This document shows, piece after piece, positions 8,017 to 15,950 of a stretch of 33,546 nt of DNA. Source of the stretch: Sphingobacteriaceae bacterium (GTDB lineage Bacteria > Bacteroidota > Bacteroidia > UBA7662); NCBI GenBank assembly GCA_030682795.1, contig JAUXNJ010000011.1:1-33546 (forward strand). Reading direction: 5' to 3'. Below the pieces are notes generated by a model. The model had not been told where the DNA came from. It did not search any database and saw nothing but the letters and a program-made list of their open reading frames with translations. Position 1 is the stretch's first letter. The number at the start of each line of letters is the position of its first letter. The position numbers and the translations under genes were made by a program.

Positions 8017-8045
8017 TTGTCATCTGCTGAACTACTTTAACTTTG
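8017..8045 (+). promoter_or_regulatory. Promoter of the oxoamine synthase gene (Bacteroidota type)
   Basis: TTG (8017-8019, at the end of a T7 run), 18 bases, then TAACTTTG (8038-8045). This fits TTG-N(17-19)-TAnnTTTG well. The GTG start of the downstream gene is 30 bases after the -7 box, giving a plausible 20-25 base leader. Confidence 0.7.
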
Positions 8046-8074
8046 TCTGATAATTTTACTAAAAAACATTTACC

Positions 8075-9325
8075 GTGGATTTATTAGATAAACTCAAACA
8101 GCGTCGTGGTCCATTGGGACAACATGCCAAAGCCGCTGAAGGCTATTATATGTTCCCGAAATTGGAGGGAGAAATTGCGAGTAAAATGCAGTTCCGGGGC
8201 AAGGAGCGCTTGGTTTGGAGTTTGAACAATTACTTAGGATTGGCCAACCATCCTGAGGTGCGCAAAGCTGATGCAGATGCTGCTGCTGCTTTCGGTATGG
8301 CCTATCCCATGGGGGCCCGCATGATGTCGGGTAACTCCAACTACCACGAGCAATTGGAGCAAGAACTGGCAGCTTTTGTGGGTAAGCCTGCTGCCATGCT
8401 ATTGAATTTTGGCTACCAAGGCATTTTGTCGGCCATCGACGCCTTGGTTGACCGTCACGATGTAATTGTATATGATGCCGAGTCGCATGCCTGTATTGTA
8501 GATGGGGTTCGTTTGCACCAAGGCAAGCGCTTTATGTACAAGCACAACGATATGGAGAGTCTCGAAACCCAACTCAAGCGTGCCACCCGATTGATTGAAG
8601 AAAATGGCAATAAAGGGGCTATTTTGGTGATTACAGAGGGGGTATTTGGCATGTCGGGTGTACAAGGTGATCTGCGCGGCACTGTGGCCTTGAAGCAAAA
8701 ATACCAATTCCGTTTGCTGGTAGATGATGCCCACGGCTTTGGCACCATGGGGGCAACGGGCGCAGGCACAACCGAAGCACAGGGTATAACAGAGGGGGTT
8801 GACATTTACTTCAGCACTTTTGCCAAGTCGATGGCCAGCATTGGTGCTTTTATCGCTACCGACGCTGATACGGCTGAATTTTTACGTTACAATACCCGCT
8901 CACAAATTTTTGCGAAGTCGCTACCGATGCCTTTGGTGATTGGTGCCCTCAAGCGTTTGCAATTGCTCAGAGAGGAGCCGGCTTTGCGCGAGCAATTGTG
9001 GAGCGTGGTAAATGCCTTGCAAAACGGCTTGAAAGCGCGTGGCTTTAACTTAGGCAAAACCATGTCGCCGGTAACGCCAGTGCTTTTAAGCGGCTCTTTG
9101 GGCGAAGCAACGGCACTGGTAGTCGATTTGCGTGAACGCTACAATATTTTTTGCTCGGTGGTAGTATACCCGGTAGTACCGAAGGATGTGATCATGTTAC
9201 GTCTTATTCCTACAGCGGCTCACAGCTTAGAAGATGTAAAATATACCCTCGATGCCTTCTCAGATGTGGCTGAAAAACTGCGCTCTGGCAGCTACCAGCG
9301 AGAGGGTGTTGTAGCCATGAGCTAA
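8075..9325 (+). CDS. Alpha-oxoamine synthase, probable serine palmitoyltransferase
   Basis: A 416-residue PLP enzyme of the alpha-oxoamine synthase family (serine palmitoyltransferase, 2-amino-3-ketobutyrate CoA ligase, AONS, ALAS). These condense an amino acid with an acyl-CoA and release CO2. Family features: WSLNNYLGLANHPEV (48-62), GARMMSGNSNYHEQLE (80-95), VDDAHGFGTMG (216-226) with the PLP-contacting Asp and His, and STFAKSMASIGAF with the Schiff-base Lys251. A serine palmitoyltransferase role (first step of sphingolipid synthesis) is likeliest in this phylum, but CoA-ligase activity cannot be excluded. The start is GTG at 8075, which gives the expected N-terminus; a good promoter lies just upstream. 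The gene is divergent from bamD and appears monocistronic. Confidence 0.88.
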   Translation: MDLLDKLKQRRGPLGQHAKAAEGYYMFPKLEGEIASKMQFRGKERLVWSLNNYLGLANHPEVRKADADAAAAFGMAYPMGARMMSGNSNYHEQLEQELAAFVGKPAAMLLNFGYQGILSAIDALVDRHDVIVYDAESHACIVDGVRLHQGKRFMYKHNDMESLETQLKRATRLIEENGNKGAILVITEGVFGMSGVQGDLRGTVALKQKYQFRLLVDDAHGFGTMGATGAGTTEAQGITEGVDIYFSTFAKSMASIGAFIATDADTAEFLRYNTRSQIFAKSLPMPLVIGALKRLQLLREEPALREQLWSVVNALQNGLKARGFNLGKTMSPVTPVLLSGSLGEATALVVDLRERYNIFCSVVVYPVVPKDVIMLRLIPTAAHSLEDVKYTLDAFSDVAEKLRSGSYQREGVVAMS

Positions 9326-9346
9326 AAGAAATTGCAGATAAAGTTT

Positions 9347-9374
9347 TTGCATTTGATTGAAAGTAATATTTTTG
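9347..9374 (+). promoter_or_regulatory. Promoter of the histone-like gene
   Basis: TTG (9347-9349), 17 bases, then TATTTTTG (9367-9374), close to TTG-N(17-19)-TAnnTTTG. It lies 27 bases before the ATG at 9402. A GGGAGGT stretch at 9374-9380 lies about 21 bases before the start, too far for a normal Shine-Dalgarno. Confidence 0.6.
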
Positions 9375-9401
9375 GGAGGTAAAACCTTAATTAATTGAAC
9401 C

Positions 9402-9575
9402 ATGAACGAATTTGAAGCAATCAAAAGCATGCTAATGTCTTTGGAAAAAGACTTTGAGAAATTCTACGACAAGGGTAACAACGCTGCTGGTACCCGTGTA
9501 CGCAAAGGACTCCAGGACTTGAAAAACAAGTGTCAGGAAATCCGTTTGGATGTACAAGGCCGCAAAAACGGTTAA
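9402..9575 (+). CDS. Histone H1-like (Hc1-type) DNA-binding protein
   Basis: A 57-residue protein translated from 9402: it begins MNEFEAIKSMLMSLEKDFEK and continues FYDKGNNAAGTRVRKGLQDL, then KNKCQEIRLDVQGRKNG. The pattern FYDKGNxAAGTRVRKGxQ(D/E)LKN is the signature of the small histone H1-like proteins that are abundant in Bacteroidota and resemble the chlamydial Hc1 N-terminus. Members are thought to bind DNA as nucleoid proteins; its exact role here is inferred. It is almost entirely helical, with alternating acidic and basic patches. It has its own promoter upstream and its own terminator 18 bases after the stop, so it is an independent, probably strongly expressed unit. Confidence 0.9.
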   Translation: MNEFEAIKSMLMSLEKDFEKFYDKGNNAAGTRVRKGLQDLKNKCQEIRLDVQGRKNG

Positions 9576-9592
9576 TCACATCCCTAAAATTG

Positions 9593-9623
9593 TAGCCCTG
9601 CTGGTTTCAGCGGGGCTTTTTTG
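9593..9623 (+). terminator. Terminator after the histone-like gene
   Basis: AGCCCTGCTG at 9594-9603 pairs with CAGCGGGGCT at 9608-9617 (one T-G wobble) around a GTTT loop, followed by T6. It separates the small gene from tatC. Confidence 0.9.
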
Positions 9624-9681
9624 TGCATAATAGGTGCACGAATAAATGTGGTGCCAACTCGCTTTTGGCCATTTCATCGCC

Positions 9682-9689
9682 TATCTTTG
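9682..9689 (+). promoter_or_regulatory. Candidate -7 element of the tatC operon
   Basis: TATCTTTG matches TAnnTTTG exactly and ends 17 bases before the TTG taken as tatC start. The only TTG upstream (9665-9667) is 14 bases away, too close for a consensus -33, so the call rests on the -7 box and its position after a terminator. Confidence 0.45.
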
Positions 9690-9706
9690 TCTGAAATTTT
9701 TGGAGA

Positions 9707-10546
9707 TTGAGTTATACCGATCAGTTTGAGCAAAAGGATGAAAAGCGCATGTCGTTTTTCGATCATTTAGAAGAACTACGCAAACACCTGATTCGCTCGG
9801 CGATCGCCGTTGTTGTGCTAGCTTTGGCCGCCTTTTCTTTCAAAGGCTTCATATTCGACGACATCATTCTGGCGCCTAAGAACCTCGATTTTCTGACCTA
9901 CCGTTTTTTTTGCAAGTTAGGTGAGACGTATAGTTTTTTAGGAGGCTTGTGTATTGAGCAAATCGGCTTTACCGTTGCGAACATCGATATGACAGGGCAG
10001 TTTATGCAGCATTTGAGTGTTTCGTTGTATGCTGGTATCATCCTGGCTTTTCCTTATTTGGCGTTTGAATTGTGGCTTTTTATAAAGCCTGCCTTGCATG
10101 TGAAAGAGCGCAAAGCAGCCAGTGGTATGGTGTTTTACATCAGTATTTTGTTTTTCATGGGGGTGCTTTTTGGCTATTATGCTTTGGCTCCCGTGAGTAT
10201 TTTGTTTTTGGGTTCCTACCAGGTAAGCGCGGAGGTGGCCAATCAAATTACCTTGCGGTCATACATTGGCACCTTGAGTACCATGGTGTTGGCAGCTGGA
10301 TTGATTTTTGAACTTCCCATGCTCGCTTATTTTTTAGCACGCGTAAACTTGGTGAATTCGGCTTTTTTGAAGAAAAACCGCAGGTTAGCCGTGGTGGTAA
10401 ACATGATTGTTGCCGCCGTGATTACACCAAGCGATGTGGGTAGCATGATATTGATGTCGATTCCCCTGTTTATTTTATACGAAATTAGCATATTGGTGGT
10501 GAAACGCGTAGAACGCAAGCGCGCTGCCGCTGAACTCAATGAATGA
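9707..10546 (+). CDS. tatC: Sec-independent protein translocase subunit TatC
   Basis: TatC is the multispanning inner-membrane receptor for twin-arginine signal peptides. The 279-residue protein has the conserved N-terminal cytoplasmic motif FFDHLEELRKHLIRS (17-31). About six hydrophobic segments follow, with the family segment AFPYLAFELWLFIKPAL after the second, and the late loop VVNMIVAAVITPSDVGS. A TTG start at 9707 is used here. It puts 14 polar residues before MSFFDHLEELR, as in relatives; the in-frame ATG at 9749 is the alternative. GGAG at 9702-9705 is too close to the TTG to be an ideal ribosome site. No tatA is seen nearby. It opens a run with rpiB, an M28 peptidase, a LutB-like protein and E1; the rpiB start lies inside its last codons. 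Confidence 0.93.
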   Translation: MSYTDQFEQKDEKRMSFFDHLEELRKHLIRSAIAVVVLALAAFSFKGFIFDDIILAPKNLDFLTYRFFCKLGETYSFLGGLCIEQIGFTVANIDMTGQFMQHLSVSLYAGIILAFPYLAFELWLFIKPALHVKERKAASGMVFYISILFFMGVLFGYYALAPVSILFLGSYQVSAEVANQITLRSYIGTLSTMVLAAGLIFELPMLAYFLARVNLVNSAFLKKNRRLAVVVNMIVAAVITPSDVGSMILMSIPLFILYEISILVVKRVERKRAAAELNE

Positions 10547-10988
10547 TATGAAATACCAAACCCAAAAAGTGAGCATTGGTAGCGACCATGCTGGCTACCT
10601 TTTAAAAGCCAAGCTGGAGCAGCTTTTAGTGGCTGCCGGATTGTTGGTTCATGACCAAGGGCCCCATACAGCCGATTCGGTAGACTATCCAGACTATGCA
10701 CATCCAGTTGCCAAACAAGTTGCACAAGAAGGCATACTGGGCATACTCATTTGTGGCAGTGGCAACGGGGTTTGTATGACTGCGAACAAACATGCTGGCA
10801 TCAGAGCAGCACTCTGTTGGAATAAAGAGCTGGCCATGTTGGCTCGCCAGCACAACAACGCTAATATCTTATGTATTCCGGCACGCTTTGTTTCGGAAGA
10901 AGTGGCCATCGACATGGTGGAGGCATTTTTAAGCACGGCCTTTGAAGGGGGCAGGCATGCAACGCGTGTAAATAAAATCATATGTTGA
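10539..10988 (+). CDS. rpiB: Ribose-5-phosphate isomerase B
   Basis: RpiB interconverts ribose 5-phosphate and ribulose 5-phosphate in the pentose phosphate pathway. The 149-residue protein has the family's SDHAG motif (15-19), VDYPDYAHPVA (48-58), the catalytic cysteine loop ICGSGNGV with Cys72, and the later segment RQHNNANIL with His105. All key residues look intact. The ATG at 10539 overlaps the tatC end by 8 bases; a second ATG three codons later (10548) would also serve. Its 3' end overlaps the M28 peptidase start by 7 bases, so the three genes are probably translationally coupled. There is no obvious functional link to its neighbours. Confidence 0.95.
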   Translation: MNDMKYQTQKVSIGSDHAGYLLKAKLEQLLVAAGLLVHDQGPHTADSVDYPDYAHPVAKQVAQEGILGILICGSGNGVCMTANKHAGIRAALCWNKELAMLARQHNNANILCIPARFVSEEVAIDMVEAFLSTAFEGGRHATRVNKIIC

Positions 10989-12532
10989 AATTCGGCTTGA
11001 GCCTTGTACTGTATTGCTGGCTGCCCTTGGCAGGTCTGGCCCAATTACAGAGCACCCAGTTCCCCCCCCATAAATTGAATAAAGACACCATGCTCTTAGA
11101 CATGAGTAGGCTCACCTCTCGCGATTTTGCGGGAAGGGGGACTGGTCACGAAGGGTATCAGCGGGCTGCCGAAATGGTGGCTGGGAAACTCGCCGCTTTC
11201 GATTTTGAGTATTTCGAACAGCCGGATCGGGCACCCGACCATAATCCTTATTTTTTATCTGTGCCCTACAAAGGAGAGCAGTTAAGGGATGCTCATTTTA
11301 AAGTGGGCAAGGCTGCGTTTGGTTTTGGAACAGGTTTTTATCCTGGCAGCAGTCTGCCCAAACAGCCCCTGCAGTTTGGCGAAATTGTTTTTGTGGGCTT
11401 TGGGCAAGAATCGGTTCATTATTCCGACTTTAATGGTACTTCTATAAAAGATAAATGGGTAGTGGCCATGCCGGGTAGGGTTGACAGCTTAGGGAAGTGG
11501 CAGGTGGCTGAGTTGCGGCAGCAATACCGCAGTTTGATGCAAAAGGGTGCCGCTGGAGTCATTTTGGTTAATCCGAATTTCGATAAAGAGGTAAAGGCCG
11601 TGGTGAGCAGGTTAAAACACGAACGGGTTTCTTTATTAGAAACGGTAGATGAAAGCGGTGAAACAGTGCGTCAGCCAATTCCGCTGCTTCTAATATCTCC
11701 AAAAGCCGCCAAAAAGCTGTACAAACAAATGCGCATAAATGCTAAAAAGCAGTACAAGCAGCGGTTAAAAGACAAAGGTGGTAAGCCCGTTGCGGCCATA
11801 ATAGCGGGTAGTTTGGAAGTAGATCAATACGTTCGTTCATTTGATGCCCCTAACGTAATTGGTTTTGTTCGTGGCGAAGAAAAACCGGATGAATATGTGC
11901 TTTTGAGTGCTCACTTGGATCATTTGGGAGAGCATGACGGGGAAATATATTACGGAGCCGACGATAATGGCTCTGGTTCTGCCGCTTTACTTTCGATTGC
12001 ACGAGAGTTGAGCAGCTGGTTACAGGCGGGTATTCGGCCGCGCCGAAGCATTGCCATCGTGTGGTTTTCGGGAGAAGAAAATGGCTTGTTAGGCAGTAAA
12101 TGGTTGGCCAATCATGCGCCAATGCCAACAGACATGATCACCACCAATATCAATGTTGACATGATTGGTCGGAGTGATAGTCGCCATAAGCCTGATCAAA
12201 AGTACATTTATGTGATCGGTGCCGATCGTATCAGCCGCGAATTGCATGAGGTAGGAGAGGCGGTAAATGAACAATGCTGCCAGCTGGAGCTGGACTATAC
12301 TTATAACGACCCGAAGGATCCAAACCGCTATTATTATCGCTCAGATCATTATAATTTTGCTAAACAAGGGATTCCCAGCGTGTTTTATTTCAGTGGTGTA
12401 CATGCCGATTACCACCGGCCAACGGATACCATGGATAAAATTGATTTCAATCGCATGTTGTACCTCACCGAGTACATCCTTTATACCGGCTGGGAGTTGG
12501 CCAACCGGGCAGAGCGTTTAATCATAAACTAA
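10982..12532 (+). CDS. Secreted M28 family zinc metallopeptidase
   Basis: A 516-residue exported aminopeptidase-like protein. Residues 1-20 are a signal peptide ending AGLAQ. Residues about 95-290 hold a protease-associated-like insert. The M28 catalytic domain starts near 293 (NVIGFVRG). The two-zinc site is complete by eye: His311 in SAHLDH, Asp327/328 in YGADDNGSG, the Glu365-Glu366 pair in SGEENG (the first being the usual general base), Asp393 in NVDMIGR, and His478 in HADYHRPTD. It probably releases N-terminal amino acids from peptides in the periplasm or outside the cell. I see no T9SS tail. It overlaps rpiB by 7 bases and precedes the LutB-like gene by one base. Confidence 0.92.
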   Translation: MLKFGLSLVLYCWLPLAGLAQLQSTQFPPHKLNKDTMLLDMSRLTSRDFAGRGTGHEGYQRAAEMVAGKLAAFDFEYFEQPDRAPDHNPYFLSVPYKGEQLRDAHFKVGKAAFGFGTGFYPGSSLPKQPLQFGEIVFVGFGQESVHYSDFNGTSIKDKWVVAMPGRVDSLGKWQVAELRQQYRSLMQKGAAGVILVNPNFDKEVKAVVSRLKHERVSLLETVDESGETVRQPIPLLLISPKAAKKLYKQMRINAKKQYKQRLKDKGGKPVAAIIAGSLEVDQYVRSFDAPNVIGFVRGEEKPDEYVLLSAHLDHLGEHDGEIYYGADDNGSGSAALLSIARELSSWLQAGIRPRRSIAIVWFSGEENGLLGSKWLANHAPMPTDMITTNINVDMIGRSDSRHKPDQKYIYVIGADRISRELHEVGEAVNEQCCQLELDYTYNDPKDPNRYYYRSDHYNFAKQGIPSVFYFSGVHADYHRPTDTMDKIDFNRMLYLTEYILYTGWELANRAERLIIN

Positions 12533-12533
12533 G

Positions 12534-13913
12534 ATGGAGCAGGCAAACGTTTTTCTTCAAAAAACAACCGACAAGCCTTTTGATTTGGAGCATCGTCGCA
12601 AAATCAGCTTCAATATGTCGAAGTATGATTTGGCGGTTGGAGCTGGCAAAGGACGCTATGCCGATTTGGAGCTGGCCCGAGAGCGTGCGAATCACTTGAA
12701 GTGGAAGTCGCTAGAGCAGCTAGAGCAATATTTGCTGCAGTTCGAGACCAATTTTACGGCCAATGGCGGCAAGGTACTTTGGGCCAATGATGCGGAAGAG
12801 GCCCTGAAAGAGGTGCTGCACATCTTTAAAAAGGTGGGTGCACGTTCGGTGGTAAAGTCGAAAAGCATGGTAACTGAGGAAATCCACCTCAATCCTGCCC
12901 TTGAAAAAAACGGGATAGAAGTGGTGGAGACCGATTTGGGCGAGTTTATTCAGCAGCTCGATGAGGAACCTCCTTATCACATTGTGACCCCGGCCATGCA
13001 CAAATCGAAAGAAGACATAGCCGATTTGTTTCATCGCAAGCTTAATACAGCCCCTAATTTATCGCCAGAAGAGCTTACCAATATTGCCCGGCAATTGTTG
13101 CGTGAAAAATATGTAAAGGCCGATGTGGGCATTACTGGCGGTAATTTTATCATTGCCGACACGGGCAGCATTGCCATCACCGAAAACGAAGGCAATGCAC
13201 GTTTGAGCATGACTTTCCCGAGGGTGCACATTGCCATCGTGGGCATTGAAAAGGTGATTCCTTCGATCAACGACCTGGATTTGTTTTGGCCACTGCTGGC
13301 GAGTCACGGCACGGGCCAGCACATGACGGTGTACAACAGCATTTTGAGTGGTCCACGCCAAGCCGGCGAAACCGACGGTCCACAAGAAATGTATGTGATT
13401 TTGCTCGATAACAACCGCACCAACATTTTAGCCGATACCGAGCAGCGACAGTCGTTGTACTGCATCCGTTGCGGGGCCTGCTTGAATGCTTGTCCAGTTT
13501 ATAAAAACATAGGCGGTCACAGCTACGGCACTACTTACAGCGGTCCCATTGGCTCGGTCATTACCCCGCACCTGCAAGGCATGGCCGAATTCAAACATTT
13601 GAGTCAGGCTTCGTCACTGTGTGGCAATTGCACGGCGGTTTGTCCGGTTAAAATTGACCTCCACGAGCTGCTGCTGGTAAACCGCAAGCAAGCGGTGACC
13701 GAACAACTGCAGCCCGCTGCTGAGCAGCGCATGTGGAAATATTGGAAGAAGGGCATGATGAGTCGCCGATTGATGGACATCGTAGGCGGCGCTCCCAAAA
13801 ACTTCTTGCTCAAATACCTCTTTAAAGGCGGCTGGGGACCGAGGCGTGAACTGCCTTTGGTAGCGGTCAAATCCTTCAACAAACAGTGGCGCGAACGCCA
13901 TCCCAACAAATAA
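12534..13913 (+). CDS. LutB-like iron-sulphur protein (LUD domain)
   Basis: A 459-residue cytoplasmic protein like LutB, the [4Fe-4S] subunit of the L-lactate oxidising complex LutABC. The N-terminal two-thirds form the LUD domain (for example GITGGNFIIADTGSIAITEN and NDLDLFWPLLASHGTGQ). The ferredoxin-like part holds CIRCGACLNACP (Cys310, 313, 316, 320) and CGNCTAVCP (Cys363, 366, 370), enough for the expected iron-sulphur clusters. A basic C-terminal tail follows. No lutA or lutC is seen in this window, so lactate oxidation is not proven; the partner subunits may lie elsewhere. It begins one base after the peptidase stop and ends 12 bases before the E1 fusion, so it is in the same operon. 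Confidence 0.88.
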   Translation: MEQANVFLQKTTDKPFDLEHRRKISFNMSKYDLAVGAGKGRYADLELARERANHLKWKSLEQLEQYLLQFETNFTANGGKVLWANDAEEALKEVLHIFKKVGARSVVKSKSMVTEEIHLNPALEKNGIEVVETDLGEFIQQLDEEPPYHIVTPAMHKSKEDIADLFHRKLNTAPNLSPEELTNIARQLLREKYVKADVGITGGNFIIADTGSIAITENEGNARLSMTFPRVHIAIVGIEKVIPSINDLDLFWPLLASHGTGQHMTVYNSILSGPRQAGETDGPQEMYVILLDNNRTNILADTEQRQSLYCIRCGACLNACPVYKNIGGHSYGTTYSGPIGSVITPHLQGMAEFKHLSQASSLCGNCTAVCPVKIDLHELLLVNRKQAVTEQLQPAAEQRMWKYWKKGMMSRRLMDIVGGAPKNFLLKYLFKGGWGPRRELPLVAVKSFNKQWRERHPNK

Positions 13914-13925
13914 GTCTGAATTTTT

Positions 13926-15902
13926 ATGCAATTCGATCGTACGAATTACAGCGACGAGCAGCTGCGCTCGATGTACGCTGCCTTGGTGCTTCCGCGCCTG
14001 ATTGAGGAAAAAATGCTCATTTTACTGCGTCAGGGTAAGGTGAGCAAGTGGTTTTCGGGCATCGGCCAGGAGGCCATTGCTGTGGGAGCCACTTTGGCAC
14101 TGCATCCCGACGAATATGTGATGCCCTTGCACCGCAATTTGGGGGTGTTTACCACCCGGCAAATGCCGCTCAATACCCTCTTTGCACAATTGCAAGGCAA
14201 GGCGTCGGGCTTTAGTCAGGGCCGCGAACGGTCGTTTCACTTTGGCAGCAATGCGCACCACATTGTAGGCATGATTTCGCATTTAGGTCCACAAATGGCC
14301 ATTGCCGATGGCATTGCCTTGGCGCATAAGCTGGGGAATGAAGCCAAAATTTCGGTGGCCTTTAGTGGAGATGGGGGCAGCAGCGAAGGCGATTTCCACG
14401 AGGCATTGAATGTGGCGGCGGTGTGGGACTTGCCCGTGATTTTCATCATCGAAAACAACGGCTATGGCTTGAGTACGCCATCGCACGACCAGTTTCGTTG
14501 CAAGCAATTCATCGACAAAGGCATTGGCTACGGCATGGAAGCGGTGCAGGTAGATGGCAATAATTTGCTGGAGGTACATCGTACGGTGTCGGCTTTGGCC
14601 GAATCGATGCGTGCGAATCCCCGGCCGGTTTTGCTTGAATGTATGACTTTTCGCATGCGCGGGCACGAGGAAGCCTCAGGGGTGAAATATGTACCTACCG
14701 AATTGCTCGAGACCTGGGCGAAAAAAGATCCCGTAAAAAACTACGAGGAATTTTTGCAGCAGCAGGGCATTTTGAATGAGGAGCAAAAGACCGAAATCCG
14801 TCAAAAGCACCAGCAGGCCATTGACGTGGCCCTGCAAGAGGTTTTTGCGGAGCCGGAGATTGTGGCCGATTTGGCCAAAGAAATGGGCAGTGTGTATGCA
14901 CCTTATCAGCAGCAAGTGGTGGCAGCACCCGCGGGAGGGGTCGAAAAACGCTTGGTGGATGCCATCAGTGAAGGCTTGCACCAGGCCATGGAAAAGCATC
15001 CGAATTTGGTGTTGATGGGACAAGACATTGCCGAATACGGTGGGGTATTTAAAATCACCCAAGGTTTTGTGGAGGCATTTGGCAAAGCCAGGGTGCGCAA
15101 TACGCCTTTGTGCGAGTCGGCCATTGTGGGCGCCGCACTTGGTCTCTCCATAAAAGGCTACAAGGCCATGATGGAAATGCAGTTTGCCGATTTTGTAACG
15201 GTGGGCTTCAACCAAATTGTAAATAACCTTGCCAAAATCCATTACCGCTGGGGACAAAATGCCGACGTGGTGATTCGCATGCCTACAGGCGCTGGGGTAG
15301 GGGCTGGGCCTTTTCATTCGCAATCGAATGAGGCTTGGTTTTTTCATACGCCAGGACTTAAAATCGTATATCCCTCCAATCCCCACGACGCCAAAGGCTT
15401 GTTGCTGGCGGCTTTTGAGGACCCTAATCCATACCTCTTTTTTGAGCACAAAGCCATGTACCGAAGTGTAAGCGGATTGGTGCCCGAGGCCTATTATACG
15501 GTAGAAGTAGGCAAGGCATGCGTGGTGCAGGAAGGCAGTGATGCCACCATTGTGACCTACGGCATGGGGGTGCATTGGGCTTTAGAGGCGGCCAAAGAGC
15601 TGCCAGATGCTTCCATTGAGGTAATAGATTTAAGAACTTTGTTGCCTTGGGATGAGGCCACGGTATTGGCTTCGGTGCGCAAAACTGGCCGTGTGATGGT
15701 GGTGCATGAAGACACTTTGACGGGTGGAATTGGGGCCGAAATTGCTGCTGTAATAGCTGAAAAGGCGTTTCAGTCGCTCGATGCACCGGTGATGCGGCAC
15801 GGGTCGTTGGATAGTCCAGTACCCTTTGCCATCCCCCTCGAACAGCAGTTCCTTGGGGTGGACCGTTTTAAAATACAATTAAATCGACTCCTCAAGTTTT
15901 AA
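13926..15902 (+). CDS. Fused 2-oxoacid dehydrogenase E1 (alpha-beta)
   Basis: A 658-residue thiamine-diphosphate enzyme in which E1 alpha (residues 1 to about 330) and E1 beta (about 338-658) are joined in one chain. The alpha half has GIGQEAIAVG and the ThDP motif running from GDG (148-150) to NN (177-178), followed by YGLSTPS. The beta half has LMGQDIAEYGGVFKITQGF, the segment ESAIVGAALGLSIKGYK, and MPTGAGVGAGPFHSQSNEAW. The best fit is the branched-chain (2-oxoisovalerate) E1 that feeds branched acyl-CoA primers or leucine/valine breakdown, but a pyruvate E1 role cannot be ruled out. Such fusions are common in Bacteroidota. No E2 or E3 gene is present here. It ends the tatC operon; the next gene starts 48 bases later. 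Confidence 0.93.
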   Translation: MQFDRTNYSDEQLRSMYAALVLPRLIEEKMLILLRQGKVSKWFSGIGQEAIAVGATLALHPDEYVMPLHRNLGVFTTRQMPLNTLFAQLQGKASGFSQGRERSFHFGSNAHHIVGMISHLGPQMAIADGIALAHKLGNEAKISVAFSGDGGSSEGDFHEALNVAAVWDLPVIFIIENNGYGLSTPSHDQFRCKQFIDKGIGYGMEAVQVDGNNLLEVHRTVSALAESMRANPRPVLLECMTFRMRGHEEASGVKYVPTELLETWAKKDPVKNYEEFLQQQGILNEEQKTEIRQKHQQAIDVALQEVFAEPEIVADLAKEMGSVYAPYQQQVVAAPAGGVEKRLVDAISEGLHQAMEKHPNLVLMGQDIAEYGGVFKITQGFVEAFGKARVRNTPLCESAIVGAALGLSIKGYKAMMEMQFADFVTVGFNQIVNNLAKIHYRWGQNADVVIRMPTGAGVGAGPFHSQSNEAWFFHTPGLKIVYPSNPHDAKGLLLAAFEDPNPYLFFEHKAMYRSVSGLVPEAYYTVEVGKACVVQEGSDATIVTYGMGVHWALEAAKELPDASIEVIDLRTLLPWDEATVLASVRKTGRVMVVHEDTLTGGIGAEIAAVIAEKAFQSLDAPVMRHGSLDSPVPFAIPLEQQFLGVDRFKIQLNRLLKF

Positions 15903-15950
15903 TGTTGCGTTCGAATATCTTAAATTAGCGGATTAACATATACGGTTGCG

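Noticed and set aside
8399-8805. Two overlapping minus-strand open frames opposite the oxoamine synthase gene
   Set aside because: Antisense to a complete PLP enzyme with all motifs; no independent coding evidence.
14676-15575. Long open frame (299 codons) on the minus strand opposite the E1 gene
   Set aside because: It lies fully inside the well-supported fused E1 coding region, has an implausible His-rich composition and no family motif. It is an antisense shadow of biased codon use.
15903-15950. Promoter for the giant T9SS gene in the 48-base gap after E1
   Set aside because: TATCTTAA and TTG occur, but neither the -7 sequence nor the spacing fits the phylum consensus; readthrough from the upstream operon is equally possible.
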